64,000 bases of DNA, taken from positions 310,001 to 374,000 of the forward strand of contig CAJFCJ010000003.1 in the NCBI GenBank assembly GCA_904063045.1, given 5' to 3'. Positions 11,627 to 25,600 of this stretch are shown one piece after another. Source of the stretch: Dimorphilus gyrociliatus (taxonomy: Eukaryota; Annelida; Polychaeta; Dinophilidae). Both the position numbers and the translations under genes were made by a program. Position 1 is the first letter of the stretch, and every line of letters begins with the position of its first letter. A model generated the notes under the pieces. It saw nothing but the letters and a program-made list of their open reading frames with translations, was not told where the DNA came from and ran no database searches.

Positions 11627-13197
11627 CCATCTCTTGAATTTTAATTTAGTCCAAACCCAATTTAATGAACCGAAAGAATTTGTTAAATTTTTTTTTTTAC
11701 TGAATTAAATATTTTTTTTTAAAAGAAAAAAAGAGTAGTGTTGTTATTTGCACATAAAGATATAAATAGATATCTTCTTTGCTAATTAAAATAATATTAG
11801 CCGACGCGTCTAAGCTTCTCTCTACGACTAACAATAGTTGCAGACTATTTGACTATTGTATTGCTATAGGACTTTGATAGTCTTAAAGATGACGTAATAA
11901 CTTTGAAAGAAATTTTTTTTGTTTTCTTTTATTTCTTTATTAAAAAGAGTAGGAGAAGTCTATTTAATTTACACCTAAACGCTTTTATCAATGATTATAA
12001 TGCTTATATAATTTCTTTATAAAATTGTCCTTTGGGTAGGTCAGTCTGTTCTGACTTCATCAATTTGTTTCATGAGGTTGTTGCTTTTGAAACTATCTTC
12101 TCTCCCGTATTGATTGCCTTAAAAACTTGATTTAGACTTAATTGTCTTTATTGGCATTCGATCAATTACACAAATATATTTAAACAAATTATAATTAAGT
12201 AATCCCATAGATTTTCTTTTTACATTATTCGATGAACATCATACTTTAATATTTAATCAACAACACGTCCACAAAGCACTCAATTATGTTTAAAAGAAAA
12301 CCTTTTAGCCATTTAAGCAAAGGAAGGAAATTTTTTTATCCACCATTTTCTGTTTTCTTTTCAATTTCTCTCGCAAATTAATTAATGATAAAGTAAAAGT
12401 AGAAACAAAGTTTGAATTGAAAATAACAAGATGATAACATTTACTTTTTCTAGATGATAAATACAGTTGGAAAAAAAACTAATAAGAGTAAATCAGTTTG
12501 TTAGCGAAAAGGTTTCGCTTGTATTTCCTTTTCTTTTGCCTTAAAACATACATTTTTATTGAAATTAAACCCATTTTTTCCAAGAAAAAGTAAAGAAGTG
12601 GAAAAAAGAAGAAATCTATTGAATATTTATAGAACAAGAGTTTTCTTTTCGTCTAATAATGTCAAGAGAAAGAATGGGAAAATTTTATATATGGAAAAAT
12701 AATTCGAGTGCTCAGCAAAATCGATTAATTGCCTTTTTTTTCACCATATTACTTTAATTGACTATTTGGCTATTCGCCTTCTACTTTCTAAGACTTTTTT
12801 TTAACATACTTGTCAATAACTATGTCAAATAAATCTATGATTGTAATATATTTTCCATACGCTTTACTTTTATCTTTATTATTGAATTTTCAATGTTGAA
12901 GTTAATTTGCTTTCAATCTGTAAGATATGCAGTTATTTCTTCTATTTGATAGAGAGGGAGCTGTTTACTTTATAGACGTAAATCTACTCTTTATTATTAC
13001 GTTCGATTGAACAATAAAACAATAAAGCAAGTCGTTCTTGTCGAAATTTTAAGAAACGCGTGAAAGATATACTCTACTTTCGCTGCATATTTTCCATCGT
13101 AATGCAATTTGAGACTCGCTAGGTGGTGCTTACGTCAATCTTTATAACGAAGGATGCAGTTTTCAGAGTTTGGTTATAAGTTGTACATTAAATCAAC

Positions 13198-16100
13198 ATG
13201 GTGACAATTTTTTGGCTTGTTTTACTCTACTCTATAGCAATTAAGGGACAGGAGTTTCCTTCTTTGGCAGAAAGGTTAGTGATGTTAAGGATAATCGGAC
13301 AATCTTTTAAACAAATAAAATAATTGAAATAAAGAGGAACGTTTAGCCACGACAAAAGTTTTATTAATAATCATCTCTATAGTGTGTGCATGCATAAATT
13401 GAACAGATGAATTTATTCATATGATTAAAAGGTGTATAATGTAGTATCTAATACATGTATACAATATAAGGCTTATTAATTTCTATATGCCGATAAGGAG
13501 AACAAATGAAAAGTATACCAATCGATTTTAATGGATATTTAAAATTGAAGATGTTGTAGTCATTGTATTTTATTATGATAAATAATTATTATTAGCTTTA
13601 TTGTAGAAATCTCTCAGGGAAAAAAGTTAATCATTTACTGTAGACTGAGCATAAGATTTTATCAAGTAGAAAAAATATCTGGGACATTTTAGTGAATTAT
13701 TTCAATCACTTACATCGGCAATCATATATTATTGATTATAATATAGTTTATCTTCTCTCCTAATATTATCTAATTGAACAATTTTTGTATTCTTTGTTTC
13801 TGCTATACCTTTTAACTTTTCCTTTTAGGGTGACAGTTAAAAGGGGTAGTTTTCTTTTTATTACGGATGGCGTTTCTCTCTACTGTCAGCTTATTTAAAC
13901 GGCTTTTTTCTCTTTCTCTTTTTACGAAATAGGAATTGAATTAGATAAATTACAGATTTTACCATGTCATGCTATTCTCTCATAATTCTTTTTGTTTAGT
14001 TAATAGAGAGTTAATTACAACTTCTCGGCCACTTACTAACTTATAAATATGTCTAGGACACAGAGTAGCCCTTATTGATTTTTCTGTTCCTATTTTTTTT
14101 CAAATCTTTCTATAGGCTACCAATGAGAGGGAAACAACACCATAAACGTACTCTATGACGTAATAGTTTTATTGAAAGGTTAATTGATTAATGTCATGTG
14201 TAGGAAACTTGGACCTTGAAACACCGGTTCAGAAATATTTAAATATGTCTGGTTTATTCCATTAAGACTGAATTCATTAAAGAGAGAACAGCATTGAAGT
14301 GAAATGGAGAATGTTGTTAAATGCAAATATGTTGAAAATTAAAGATGCATACTTTAACATCAAGTTATCCATACAAATTTGCAGTACACTTTTCCGCAAA
14401 CGTCGTAGATTTAGTTTCACGCATCCGTGAAAGAATTACATATAAAAGAAACAGTAAAGATATAAATCCTTCGTTTGTTGTTTTATTAGCTTCCCAAATG
14501 GAACTTTACCACTATCCGACGAGAAACGTTTAACTCAACGTCTTTTAACAATTCTGCAAACTACTGGAAAAGAGGGAAGGCCCGTTTTGAATTATTCTCA
14601 GTCTAATAGCGTCAAATTTGGTTTGGGTCTAATACAGATCAGCTTGGACGAGAAAGAAAAAATTTTAATTACAAGCATGTGGTCACAGTTGGTAAGTTCC
14701 ATTAGCTTAATAAATTAGCAGATTAACAATGGCTATTTGGCTAATAAGATGAACAATAAGCTACTAATGATTCAGATCCGTATAGCATTTATTCCATTGT
14801 TTCTACGTCCGTTTTTAAAATATCAAGAAAATTTTTTTTAAAAAGAATATGTAGACTATCGCTTAGTCAAAGTTTACACTTTTCCTGCCTGTCCATTTGT
14901 TTGTCGGTTTTGTGCTTCTTACCTCTCTCCACCTGTCTATCTCCAAACCTAAAAATAGAGTATACATTAATTTAAACAACCTGTAGACAGTATATAATTA
15001 CATGTCATTCTTTCCATCTAGTATTTCTAGTATTTCTCAATTCAAGTTGGTGTTATTATTAAATAATATTTTATAATATTAAGAAATGGAAAAGAGAGAG
15101 AAAGAGAGGGAGACAGAGAACGAAGAGAGAGAGAGTATGTTAAATAAGTTCGTAAAGGAAAAACGAAGAATAGCAAAAAAAGTAATCAAAGACTTTTACT
15201 TTAAAAGCGAAAAGCTTTTGATTTTAAGAGTCGAAACTTTCTACGTTAAACTATTACATGATTTAAGAAATATGCAATTTAGTTTAATATACATATTTAA
15301 TACATTAGATCCATATACAATATATGTATAAATGTGTTACTATCTTGCTCTTTACAATGTAATAATATAGAGAAAAAAGCGATTAAATTTAATTCACATA
15401 CAGAAACAGTTTTAATAATATATCTTATTGTAATTTGATCAATTATTTATAATATTTTATTGTATTTTGACACTTCTCTTCCGCTAAAAACATACTACAT
15501 TCGTTTAGTAATTAATATATAATTAATATATTATTTATAATGGTCTCCTCCTCTCCTCCTCCTCCTCCTTCTTCGTATTCTCTCTCTCTCTCTTTATTCA
15601 TCTTTCTTATTTTTCTTTCTATCTCTTACTCGTCTTGTCTTTTACAATCGCACTAAATGTTTCATAAATTGAGTAAAGAGTCGGTAGTTTGAATTAAGAA
15701 TAGTTAGAATATCTAAAAGTGATTAGATTGAAGGGTATAGCTGAATTGTTTGTCTAATCTTTAAGAGAAAAAGTTTGAAAGGTATTTTTTAATCTTTATT
15801 TATCTGTTCTTAGAAATTATATATCAATTAGAGTTTAGCAAGTGCACACTACGTGATGATGATATTTTATAGTGAGACTTAAATATTCGAAGGGCAGGGT
15901 AGAATTTCCGTTTTCACTTCTAAAAGTAGTTTAGATATTTTACATCTTACTGCTCCTCTCATCTTCGAGCTGACGGTACTTCATCAAAAAGTAACAAATC
16001 GTGTGATACTAAGCAATTTTTTAAAATAATAATGCTAATGAAAGTAATTCTCCCCTGCTTTAACTATATGTCTCCGTTACTGTCTTCTTTCGTTCGTATA

Positions 16101-19100
16101 TCCTGCTTTATTCATGGATTGTTAATTCTATTTAGAAATGGAAAGACTTCTACTTGAGATGGAACCCTGGAGATTACGGAAATATTAGTCAAGTCAGATT
16201 AGAGGCTGATAGAGTGTGGATCCCTGATATAATGTTATATAACACGTAAATATTTATTATATAGGTGATAAAGAAGCAAAAAACATGTTTTTATAAATCA
16301 AAGATAAATGCAAGTGTTATGAAATATCTCTCTTTTATTAATATTACTAAGGGCTGACCCAAAAAACGCCGCAAGAAATGCCTTAGTCATGGTTCAGTAT
16401 ACAGGCGAATTAACGTGGGTACCGCATCAAATATTCAAATCTTCTTGCTCCATTGATGTAACAAATTTTCCATTCGACAAACAGGTAAGTCAATCATTAC
16501 GGAATGTAATACATATTTAAGATACATTGGGAGGAATATCACTATAAAAACAGAATCAATTTTGCAATTTCGGTAATTTTAACAAATTATGTCGTATAGT
16601 ATATTATTAAAGAAACGTTAACAAATATAACAAAGTGATGTTTGTAGAATTATTTTAACTTAACTAATTATTACATATAGATTGAAAATAGATAAACTGA
16701 TTGCAGAAGTGCCATATGTGGTTTGGTTCATGGACTCATTCCCGAAGGGAGATTGATATAGAATTAAGCTTTCCAGAAGGGATAGATCTAAGGTTATTAA
16801 ATTTAATTCTTTTGTTTTTTATTTTCTTTGGAGGAAGAGAGAGAGAGAGAGGGAAGAAGGACTGCAAATAATTATTAAAATATTTTAAATGTTTACTCTT
16901 TCCCTTCCTCTTAACATGCAATTACATAAACAAGATGTTAGTTGATTTTTAAAGGAAATATTGAGTCTAAAATAAGAAGAGACAAAATGTCTCCTACTAT
17001 TTTGTTAGTCATATCACTTATTTAGGTAGGTTTTTTTGTTTTCCTTCCTTTTCAAAAATTAGGACTTTTTACATTATAAAATAATAATGACAAATGTTAT
17101 AAAATATTATGTAATAAATGGAATTAAACATGAGTTTTTGTCTGAAAATAGTATTTTAAAATATTCCTTTTCAGTTTAAATGACCTGTAGAGTGTAAAGT
17201 GAAAATGTGTATAACCTTATGGTATAACCTTATAGTATAATATTTATTATACATTTCTGGCTTCCTCTTTCTCCTTCTCCCCCTCCCACTCCTCCTCCCA
17301 CTCCTACTCCCACTCCTACTTCACTCTTTTTCAGACTAAGAGAATTGCAAAACTGTTATTTTATTTTACTTTTTCAGCACTTTTCAGTCCGACTATAAAG
17401 ATTCAAGTGAATGGGATATAGTCAATCCAGAGGCAGAAAAACGCTACCTACCTGGTAATCAAACTAACGCCTTCGCTGTTATAACTTTTACGTTAACGAT
17501 GCAAAGAAAAGTGATGTTTTCGACATATATTCTCACATTACCATGCGTTTTTTTGGCTTTATTAACGTTGGTTGTGTTTTGGTTACCCCCAGATAGGCCA
17601 GATAGAACTGGTTTAGGTAAATAACCATTAACCTATAAATTTTATTTCCTCTTCGAATGTCAAGTATAAGAACTTAAGATAAAAATATTATACCTTTTTA
17701 TATCAATTTATTAAAAACCTGACATATTATTGTTGAGAATAACAATGCGGATTAGGGAAAAAACTAAATTGTGAGAGTTTATTCCTTTTACAACTTTTAA
17801 TTAGTGTACGAATGGAAACTTTACGTTGTTATCGAAGACATGCTTAGGCGGTAAATGAACCGTGTCTACTCTGTCCTCTTAGAGAAGACTAGACGACAAA
17901 CAACTCAACCTTGTAGCTCATTCATCCTAATTAGAATAATAGCAGAAAGCGAGTTAGGAGATTTTTAAATAGTGGTGAAAGATAAAACAGAAAAGAATGA
18001 AAAACCGCTTTTTTTGGTTGTTTAAATGAAGTAAATGAGAAGATAAATTGAAAATTAAAAAGAAAACTACTGAATGAACTCTAAACAATCGATAGATAAA
18101 TAAATGTGTAACGGCTTTTATCTTAACTAAACATCTCATTTATATGTCGATTAGACAAAAGGAAAGGGGACGATAGGCCTAAAATCTTTTGTATTAACGA
18201 TTGATGTAACAAAGTTGTTGTTTTAATAGCTTTAACAAATCCTTAGAACGGCTTTCAGTTTTCTATCTACTTGTCTTATAGTTAATTATATATTTCTGAT
18301 TGAATTACTCTTTTTTCTTTTCCTCCTTGGTGGGGGGGCTATTGTGTTCAGCAATGAGCCTTTTTGCCTCTTTTCTAGTATTACTGCTTATCCTTGTTGA
18401 AGCTGCTCCTCCAACTGCGTCTTCGGTACCAACCTTGGGTTAGTTGGCTGTTTTTTTTTCTGCTATACTTCTAAATGATAATATTGTTAAACAGGTCTTT
18501 ATTATTGTTTCAACATGGTAATTATAATGGTCGCTATTTGCCTTTCATCTTTAGTTGTAAATATACATCAATGTGGCAATCAAAGCTACAAGAAAGTTCC
18601 AACATGGGCCAGAAAAGTTAGCTTTTTTTGCTAGATATTTTGATTTAGGCAGACGTCTAATTCTTTTTTGAATAGGCGACGCTTTAAAAATCTTATTCAG
18701 TGATTTTTTTTTATAAATTTCCTTTAATGTCTATGTAGAAAGGATAAAAAAAGAGAAATGAATAATATCCGCTATATAACTGTGTTGATAAATAAGGATA
18801 TTAGTTTGAAAAGGTTTTTCTATTCTCTCTTCTTTCTTCGTATTTCAGATATTGTTACAGTGTCTTGCACGTGTCTTGGGAATAAAATGCTGTTCAAAAT
18901 GTAAACCCTTTCAAAGGCGATTCGCTCGTAGAGATACTAATGGCTACACAAGAGACTTTACAGAGTGTACAAATTTGTTACCGAAATCCACATTTAAGTC
19001 GGCATCGGGAGATATCTCAACTACAAGCATTTATCTCTTAGAGTGTCAACTTGGAGAATTACGTGTAACCTTAAATGAGATATTAAAGAGAATAAGACTA

Positions 19101-19301
19101 AGAGAAGAGGAGAGACTGGACCAAATGGAAAGTTTTTATCAATGGAAAAGTGTTGCCAAAGTACTTGACCGTCTTTTCTTCATTATCTACGTTGGAGTAA
19201 TAGCAGTATCACTGGCTGTACTGTTTCCAAAACCGATGGCAAGTCATATATTCAGTAGTAGTCAGACTACAAAAACTGCAGCTGGTAACAATACAAATTA
19301 A
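13198..19301 (+). CDS. Nicotinic acetylcholine receptor-like subunit (non-alpha type)
   Basis: Pentameric Cys-loop ligand-gated channel subunit. Nine exons: 13198-13274, 14490-14691, 16136-16245, 16352-16484, 16707-16792, 17378-17616, 18352-18438, 18495-18616 and 18849-19301, all phase-consistent, encode 502 residues. Visible are a signal peptide, the loop D region [15 protein letters not shown], loop [10 protein letters not shown] and the Cys-loop from SSC to KQKC. Four membrane segments follow, with M2 reading [18 protein letters not shown], then a short M3-M4 loop. The loop C region ([16 protein letters not shown]) lacks the paired cysteines of alpha subunits, so it should form only a complementary face. 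By ungapped comparison with alpha7, the pore residue at -1' is Asp, compatible with cation selectivity, and the 9' gate position is Ala rather than the usual Leu. An AATAAA follows one base after the stop. Confidence 0.93.
16835..16851. repeat. (GA)n run in receptor intron
   Basis: Short dinucleotide run just downstream of the donor at 16793. Confidence 0.85.
17283..17324. repeat. Pyrimidine-rich CTCCCACTCCT minisatellite
   Basis: About four imperfect units of a CCCACTCCTACT-like 12-mer, some 50 bases before the acceptor of exon 6. It forms an unusually long C-rich pyrimidine tract and may assist or compete with splice-site recognition. Confidence 0.6.
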
Positions 19302-21985
19302 GAATAAACATTACTTTCCATTTAGTACTTTCAAGTATTTTCTTTTGCTAAAAATAAGAAAAATATAAATTTATTATTATCAGACTAATTTTAATGCTAC
19401 TTTTACTCCTTTGCAAAGTACTTGGGTATTTTAATCCTCCATTTCTTCCTATTTAAATAGGATTGTTATAAAATATTTATTTAAGATCTTCTCTACAATT
19501 CCAATATGGATGAACAGAGTGTGAAATATGAAGTAATAGTAAGAGAGTTCTCTCTCACTTCTAGTCTTCACAAACATTCTCCATCTAAAAAGCGACAACG
19601 CCTACGTCATTTTTTCGTGCTAGAGACATACTTAAAGCTAGCGAGAGACAGAGACAGGAAAAATAGATGGAAGAATAAAAAGAGAGCATCTAAGTGTGTA
19701 AGAAGACTTTCTTCGCATAACTTAAATTTTATTGATATAGTAGAAAAGGAAAAAAACATAGTTAGCACCGAGAAATGGTTTTATATATATATATCTATAT
19801 ACTTTTAATAAAACACAGAAAAATATTTTAGAATATGAAGAACTTGTAATAAAGCTAGAACGGATATACTTTCCTTGTTGAAAACTTGAGAGAATTTACA
19901 AAAAAAACTGCAACAACAGCAATAAGCAATCCTATAAACATTTTGAAACAAGTCGAAGAAGAAAAGTACACAACTGCAAAAAAAATTTTATATAAAAGAA
20001 AACTCCCTTTAAAATAAAAGGAGATTTTTTTGGCATTTGATCAAATAATATCATACGTAAGATGGACTCTTCTTGAAACATCAATCTGAGTCAAGTGATC
20101 TAGTTTTTGGTCATCTTTACAGTAGAAGACAAACTGAAGTCGATACCACTTATATATATGTATATATATATATATTATATATATAGAATTACTGAAGATA
20201 TTCTATATTATACGCCGTTTCATTGTTATCAATAGTTCTTTTCAAGATAGAGAAATTATCCATTCTCTTGTCTTACAAGGATTTGAGAGAGAAAAAATAA
20301 TTATCAATTTACAGAAGGAAAAGGATTTACTTTAAACCTCTTCAGAATTAAATACTAAATCTTTCGTGTTTAATTGAACCATCCTGTCTTAAATCAGCTG
20401 GTAAAGAAGGTTCAATGGTAAGAAAAAAAAATAAGATAGAAGATATAATCTCTTCTAGAGGCGTTTATTCATTTTTTTTTTGAAGGTAACGAATTTTTAG
20501 AAGGAGAAAAATCAGAATTATAATTTAAGAATTTTTAAAAAGATATAAAAAGATTTTCCTCTTTAAAGTTGATTATAAAAAGAGAACTACATACAGTATA
20601 TAATGTTAATAGTATATACTATAACAGTTGACGATTATACTTTCTTCTCAAGTATCTTTATTAAAACTGTTTATTATACTTTAACAAGAATAAAAGATTA
20701 AAATGACAAATATAGTATCTAACTTCTTTTCTCTTTCGTTTTCTTCTTCCCTATGCAAACGTGTGAAATTAGTTTTTCTTCCAGTTTTTTAAATGTTGAA
20801 AAGAGAAGAAAATATTATTTAATAGTATAGATCTTTCTACATTCTAGATATGCAGTATTTCTATGATAAAGATAGGGTTAATTTATTATAAAAGATAGCC
20901 TTTAAAGTAATTTACTACTAATCCTATACATTTATATCAAACTAATAACGAAACTTGACAGAGCTCTTACTTAGCTAACAACCAAGATAGTGCCTACATT
21001 TATAGTCGAGAGATGGCGATAGTGTTTATGAAAACAGCGGTGACTTCTTTTAGGAACGACTAATAATTATACGGAATAAGATTATTGGTCAAATTTCCTA
21101 TAGGAAAATTGATATGGTTGTTTGTTGATAAATTGATTCCTCAGGAGAAATGATATCATTACGCATTGAATTACTAGTAAAAGATTAAGGTTATCTTAAC
21201 CAATTCGATAAAATGGAAATTCTCAGCTTCTTTACGGTGTCACTTTTTGCCTTTGCGCCATAGAAAAAAAGAGAGAAGAGAAACTTGATAAGAAAATATA
21301 TAAGATAGAAGATGATTGATGAATTTATCGTCTCTATTTTTCCTGTGCGCTTAAGAAACAATAACACCAATAATAAAACTATTGCAAACTATTGCAAAAT
21401 ATCGAAAATAACTAGTCTGCCAGATCGATGATTCTAACTTTTAGTCAATATAGAAAACGTGCCTATTATAATCAGTTGTATTTGTTTCGGCCTTTTTCAT
21501 AAGGAATTGTAAAAGAAACTATTAAAGTAGACTAATATAAGTAAATTCATTTCATGACCAGAATATGCAATTTCTCTACAAGTATTCAGTTTTTAATTAT
21601 CCATAGAAGAGATCCAAGCGTTTTTATCAAAAAAAGCGTTTTTTTTCCAAAAAGACGGCATACCTTCTTTATCTTCAATATATTTTTGATTTTTGATACA
21701 ATATAAATCTCTGAGAACGTTTAGATTTCCTCTTCTGTCCATCATTATGTTTAATATGCATTCATTAATTATAAACCTCAAACATTTGTAGGATATTTCT
21801 ATTCTACAGTGCCTATTTATAAAATCTAAACTAATTTCAGTATATAGGCTTGATTAATTCATTTTTAAGGTTAAGGGAGAGGAAAATATTTAGTATTTAC
21901 ATTCAATTTCTTTGAATAAATCATTTTAGATTAATACTAAAAATGAGTGATTTGTAGGAACTAAACGAAATGATTAGGATGAGAG

Positions 21986-22030
<45 letters not shown>

Positions 22031-22642
22031 GTGAGTTAGATAGAAAGATGGTCCAGAAAGGAAATATCAGTCAGAGAAAAAGACAGAGAAACGAGAAATA
22101 GGGGATAAGCGAAAGATATTTCTTACAACACGAGAAAAATTGGATTTTGTCGCATTTTGTTTGTTCTTAGTAAACATTACAACTGCATTATTAACTTAAG
22201 TCAATTTACATAGCACATTTTCATCACGATGCAATTCTAGTTAGCATTTTTATCGTTTATTCGTATTTGTTTATATATACTATTAAAGATAGTTTAGTAT
22301 GAGATATAAATGATATGACTGTGCATTTTTTAAATAGATAACAAGTTACTCTCAAAAAGGAAAGCAGAATTTGGATATACATGGATAGGAAGATAGAAAG
22401 AACAAAGAAAGAAAGAGAGTAATAACAGAGAAAGGCAGTCTATGAAAGAGAGTTAAGAGAATTGATTTTATTTTAAAAAAAATAATTTTTAAAATTAATA
22501 ATTGATGAAAACATAGACACATGAATGTGATCATCCTATTCATATTTTGATATTAATGATTGATCTATTTTAGTATTTAAATATCTAAAAATAACATTAT
22601 GCAGTATATATAATCACTCACATATATGCTATGATGTCCACC
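19302..22642. other. Intergenic region between convergent receptor genes
   Basis: No gene recognised. It holds TATA-rich repeats near 20155-20185 and a 39-base (GA)n run at 21989-22027. The open frames at 19506-19808 and 21593-21781 are rich in Lys, Arg and aromatic residues but lack splice context and similarity. A minus-strand AATAAA at 22467-22472 may end the beta-helix receptor transcript. Confidence 0.6.
21989..22027. repeat. (GA)n microsatellite
   Basis: A 39-base dinucleotide run, the longest GA tract in the window. Confidence 0.95.
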
Positions 22643-25600
22643 TTAAACTCGTTTTTTTCTGCACATTATACATGATAATAATTTACAAATGATCAGCAGT
22701 ATTGTCAAGCCACTTATTAACAGAGGAAACCACACTAATAAAATATTTTCAACTTGTTCAAATACTGTTACTAGTAGCCAATTAGGACCTTGGGGATGAT
22801 ATTCAGCGCTTTCGAAACCTGCCTTCACCAGGTTTATTCCTGCTACTGCAACTAATGCTGCTGATGATAAGATGGCTGCGGTATTACTCTTAGAAGTTGT
22901 ATACGGATTAGATTGAACAATATACCAAAACGTTACACAGCAGCAGCTTAACATACATAAAAGCCTGTAGAGTGAATTGTTTATAAAAGAATAGAATAGG
23001 ATCAAAAGTAAACGTCCAATCATTAATTTACCACTCCAACATGTCGCTCCAAACTGTTTAAATGGAGATTGCAGTAAATCCAGCAAAGCTTCGCTCTCCG
23101 GAGATACTTTAACAGTTGCATTCTGTTTCCGGTATTTATAGATCCAAATAGCAAAAGTTGGAAGAGGAAATAAACAACCAAAGAAGAAACTTCCAAGACT
23201 AATTAATTTTTCTTTCAATAGTCTCGGACCGAACATGATGACTAAAGGTATGGGAATAATAAATAGTGTCACTAAGCCTATTATTCCAAGTTGGAAAGGC
23301 TGATAACATTTTACAGTTCCGTCAATAAATAAGACTTTTTCATCGTTTATATCTATACAATTTAAAAACTTAAAGGCAGTAATAGTCATTTTCTGAAAGA
23401 TGAAGAGTATAAATACTGTAAAAGCCTTTGTTAGTCTGGTTTTGAAGGAACGCCGTGAACCAGTAACCGTCCCAGAATTTTTCAACAATTTTGATATAAT
23501 AAAAAGAAACAAGAATAGAATGAAGAATCCAAGAATATCTACAGAGAGTAAGGAGACTTTTAAAATGGGTGTTAAATCTTTTATGGGGCATATTCTTCCA
23601 AGAAAATCTTCTAGAAAATTGAATAATATATCGATTCGAAGATGAAAGAAACCGCTAAGCATATTTTTAAGATATTTAAGATATCCCTTAGTAAAATTTG
23701 TGTAAACTGTGTCTATATGGAGCAACCATGCATCTTGCAAGTAATAAACAAAGATTATCAATAATCCGTTCTTATCGTTAATCGATTCATCCTTCCTTAG
23801 TAGCTCCTCGCTAGCGCTACTCTCACCAATCTGCATAGATGTTATAGTCTTTTTAGAGATATTTAATGGCTCTGTATCATCATTTAGATCGATGTGATTT
23901 TCGCATGGAATTTTTAAAACGGAACTTTTCCTTTTACAGCATGTCGACTTGATAAAATCTTCGAAATCTTCGTGAAATAGTAGTAGTATAGTGAGTAGGA
24001 CAACGAATGTGCTCTGTAGACCTACCACTAAGGTTATCGTCCACCATTTCGTACATTCCTTATTCAATAGGCAATAGGTGGAAAAATAACCTTCGCTGTA
24101 GCCTTGACGACATCTACCGCATAATATACCTTCTCTGAAAGGTGCACATTCTGACATTGAACTACACGGTAGATTAGAACAACAATAATTTTGAGGACAA
24201 TGTTGAAAAACTACTTCCTTCCCTTTAACAATGTAGCCCCAAAAATTTGGTATAGCTTTTATATGTCGGGAGCAATCACCTCCAAACGGACAATTATGAC
24301 AGGTAACATCCTTGTATTCGTAGTGTACAGCGTGGGTCTGTTTCGGAGTTTCCGAATCAATTCTTATTGCGTCATACAATAAATCCGATTGATTACTCGA
24401 AACTGAATAATTTAAAGAGCCGACATCAACCGAATACTGATTTTCGTCACACGTCTGACAATAATAAGTCAGTTGATCCAGTTGATGAGACGTTTTTAAG
24501 CCAGTACGATGGACTTGATAGGATGAAGCGTTGATTATAAGAACGCTTTGGCCAGTAGGACATTCAAAATAGAGATCTTTTACGTCTATACTCCAATAAT
24601 AATTGCCAAAGAGTAGGATAACTGGTACGTGCCTATGAGCCGTTTTTGTTTTAAAAACTGTACTCGAGATTTTCACTTTTCCATTTGAATAAACCTATAA
24701 TAATATAATAAGAATGAAAAACTGATAAATAAATCAGAAATAAACTATAAAGAAGCTTAAAAACTATGTAATGAAAATGTCTGATGTCTGTTGGATCTTT
24801 TTTATTGACGCCTCGTGCTTTTTGCAGCGTGAAGCTAGAGGGGAGAGTAAAAAGGAAAGAGAAACAAAAAAAAGGGGAAGAGAAGAAGAAAGTCGGGACT
24901 AAAACCAGGCCAATATTTCTCGAGATAGAAGACGAAGCTAATTTTTCATTTTCAAGATTCCTTCAATACTTCTACTTGAAGTTGAAGGACAAGAAATTTA
25001 TTAAAAGTTTTATAGAACAAGAAAAAGTCAGTCTTTCTTCTACTATATTGCTTTTTTTTTCGCCTCCTTTTATTGTATAACCCTTAACAAAGGTGATTGA
25101 TGGAAATTTAACCATCATATAGGCCTATAAGCTCTTTGATAAAAATAATTAGTTCTCTTGTTTAATTAAGGCAACTTACCATGTCTCCCTGCTGAGGATG
25201 AAGATCTGAATCGGAATTTTCAATTCTACATCCTTTTAAGGATAAGGCAGCAGCGTCATCGACGAAAATAGATCCACCTAAGAGACTGGAAGTATTATTT
25301 AAAAAAGTACAATTTTCCAAAGCTAAAACGCCAGTGGCTATCCAAATTGCTCCTCCTTTTCCCGCTAAATCAATTACAGCTCGGTAATCAGAGCAGTTTA
25401 ATTCGACTCTTCTACCATTTACTTTTATTTGTCCACCAATATCGGCATCTTTGTCGTAGAACGCTAGACCCCCTTGATTATTAATAAAATCGCAATTATC
25501 CACTTGAATGAGGCTATTCGGTCCCGGGGCAATTCTAATAGCAGCGCCAGCATGCCATACTTGGTTTGTTAGAAACTTTGTATGGGATATAATAATTTTT

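Larger units (their letters stand above)
11398..13197. other. Intergenic region after CEP350-like gene
   Basis: It holds a poly(A) signal at 11516-11521 and a (CT)n run at 11596-11621. No gene was recognised. The last 120 bases contain the presumed promoter of the receptor gene that follows. Confidence 0.6.

Noticed and set aside
19506-19808. 100-codon open frame after the receptor gene
   Set aside because: Starts with ATG but is dominated by Lys/Arg/Ser, ends in TA-repeat residues, has no splice or family support and lies in a 3' flank.
23370-23645. Open frames overlapping the beta-helix receptor exon
   Set aside because: Shadow frames of the large coding exon on both strands.
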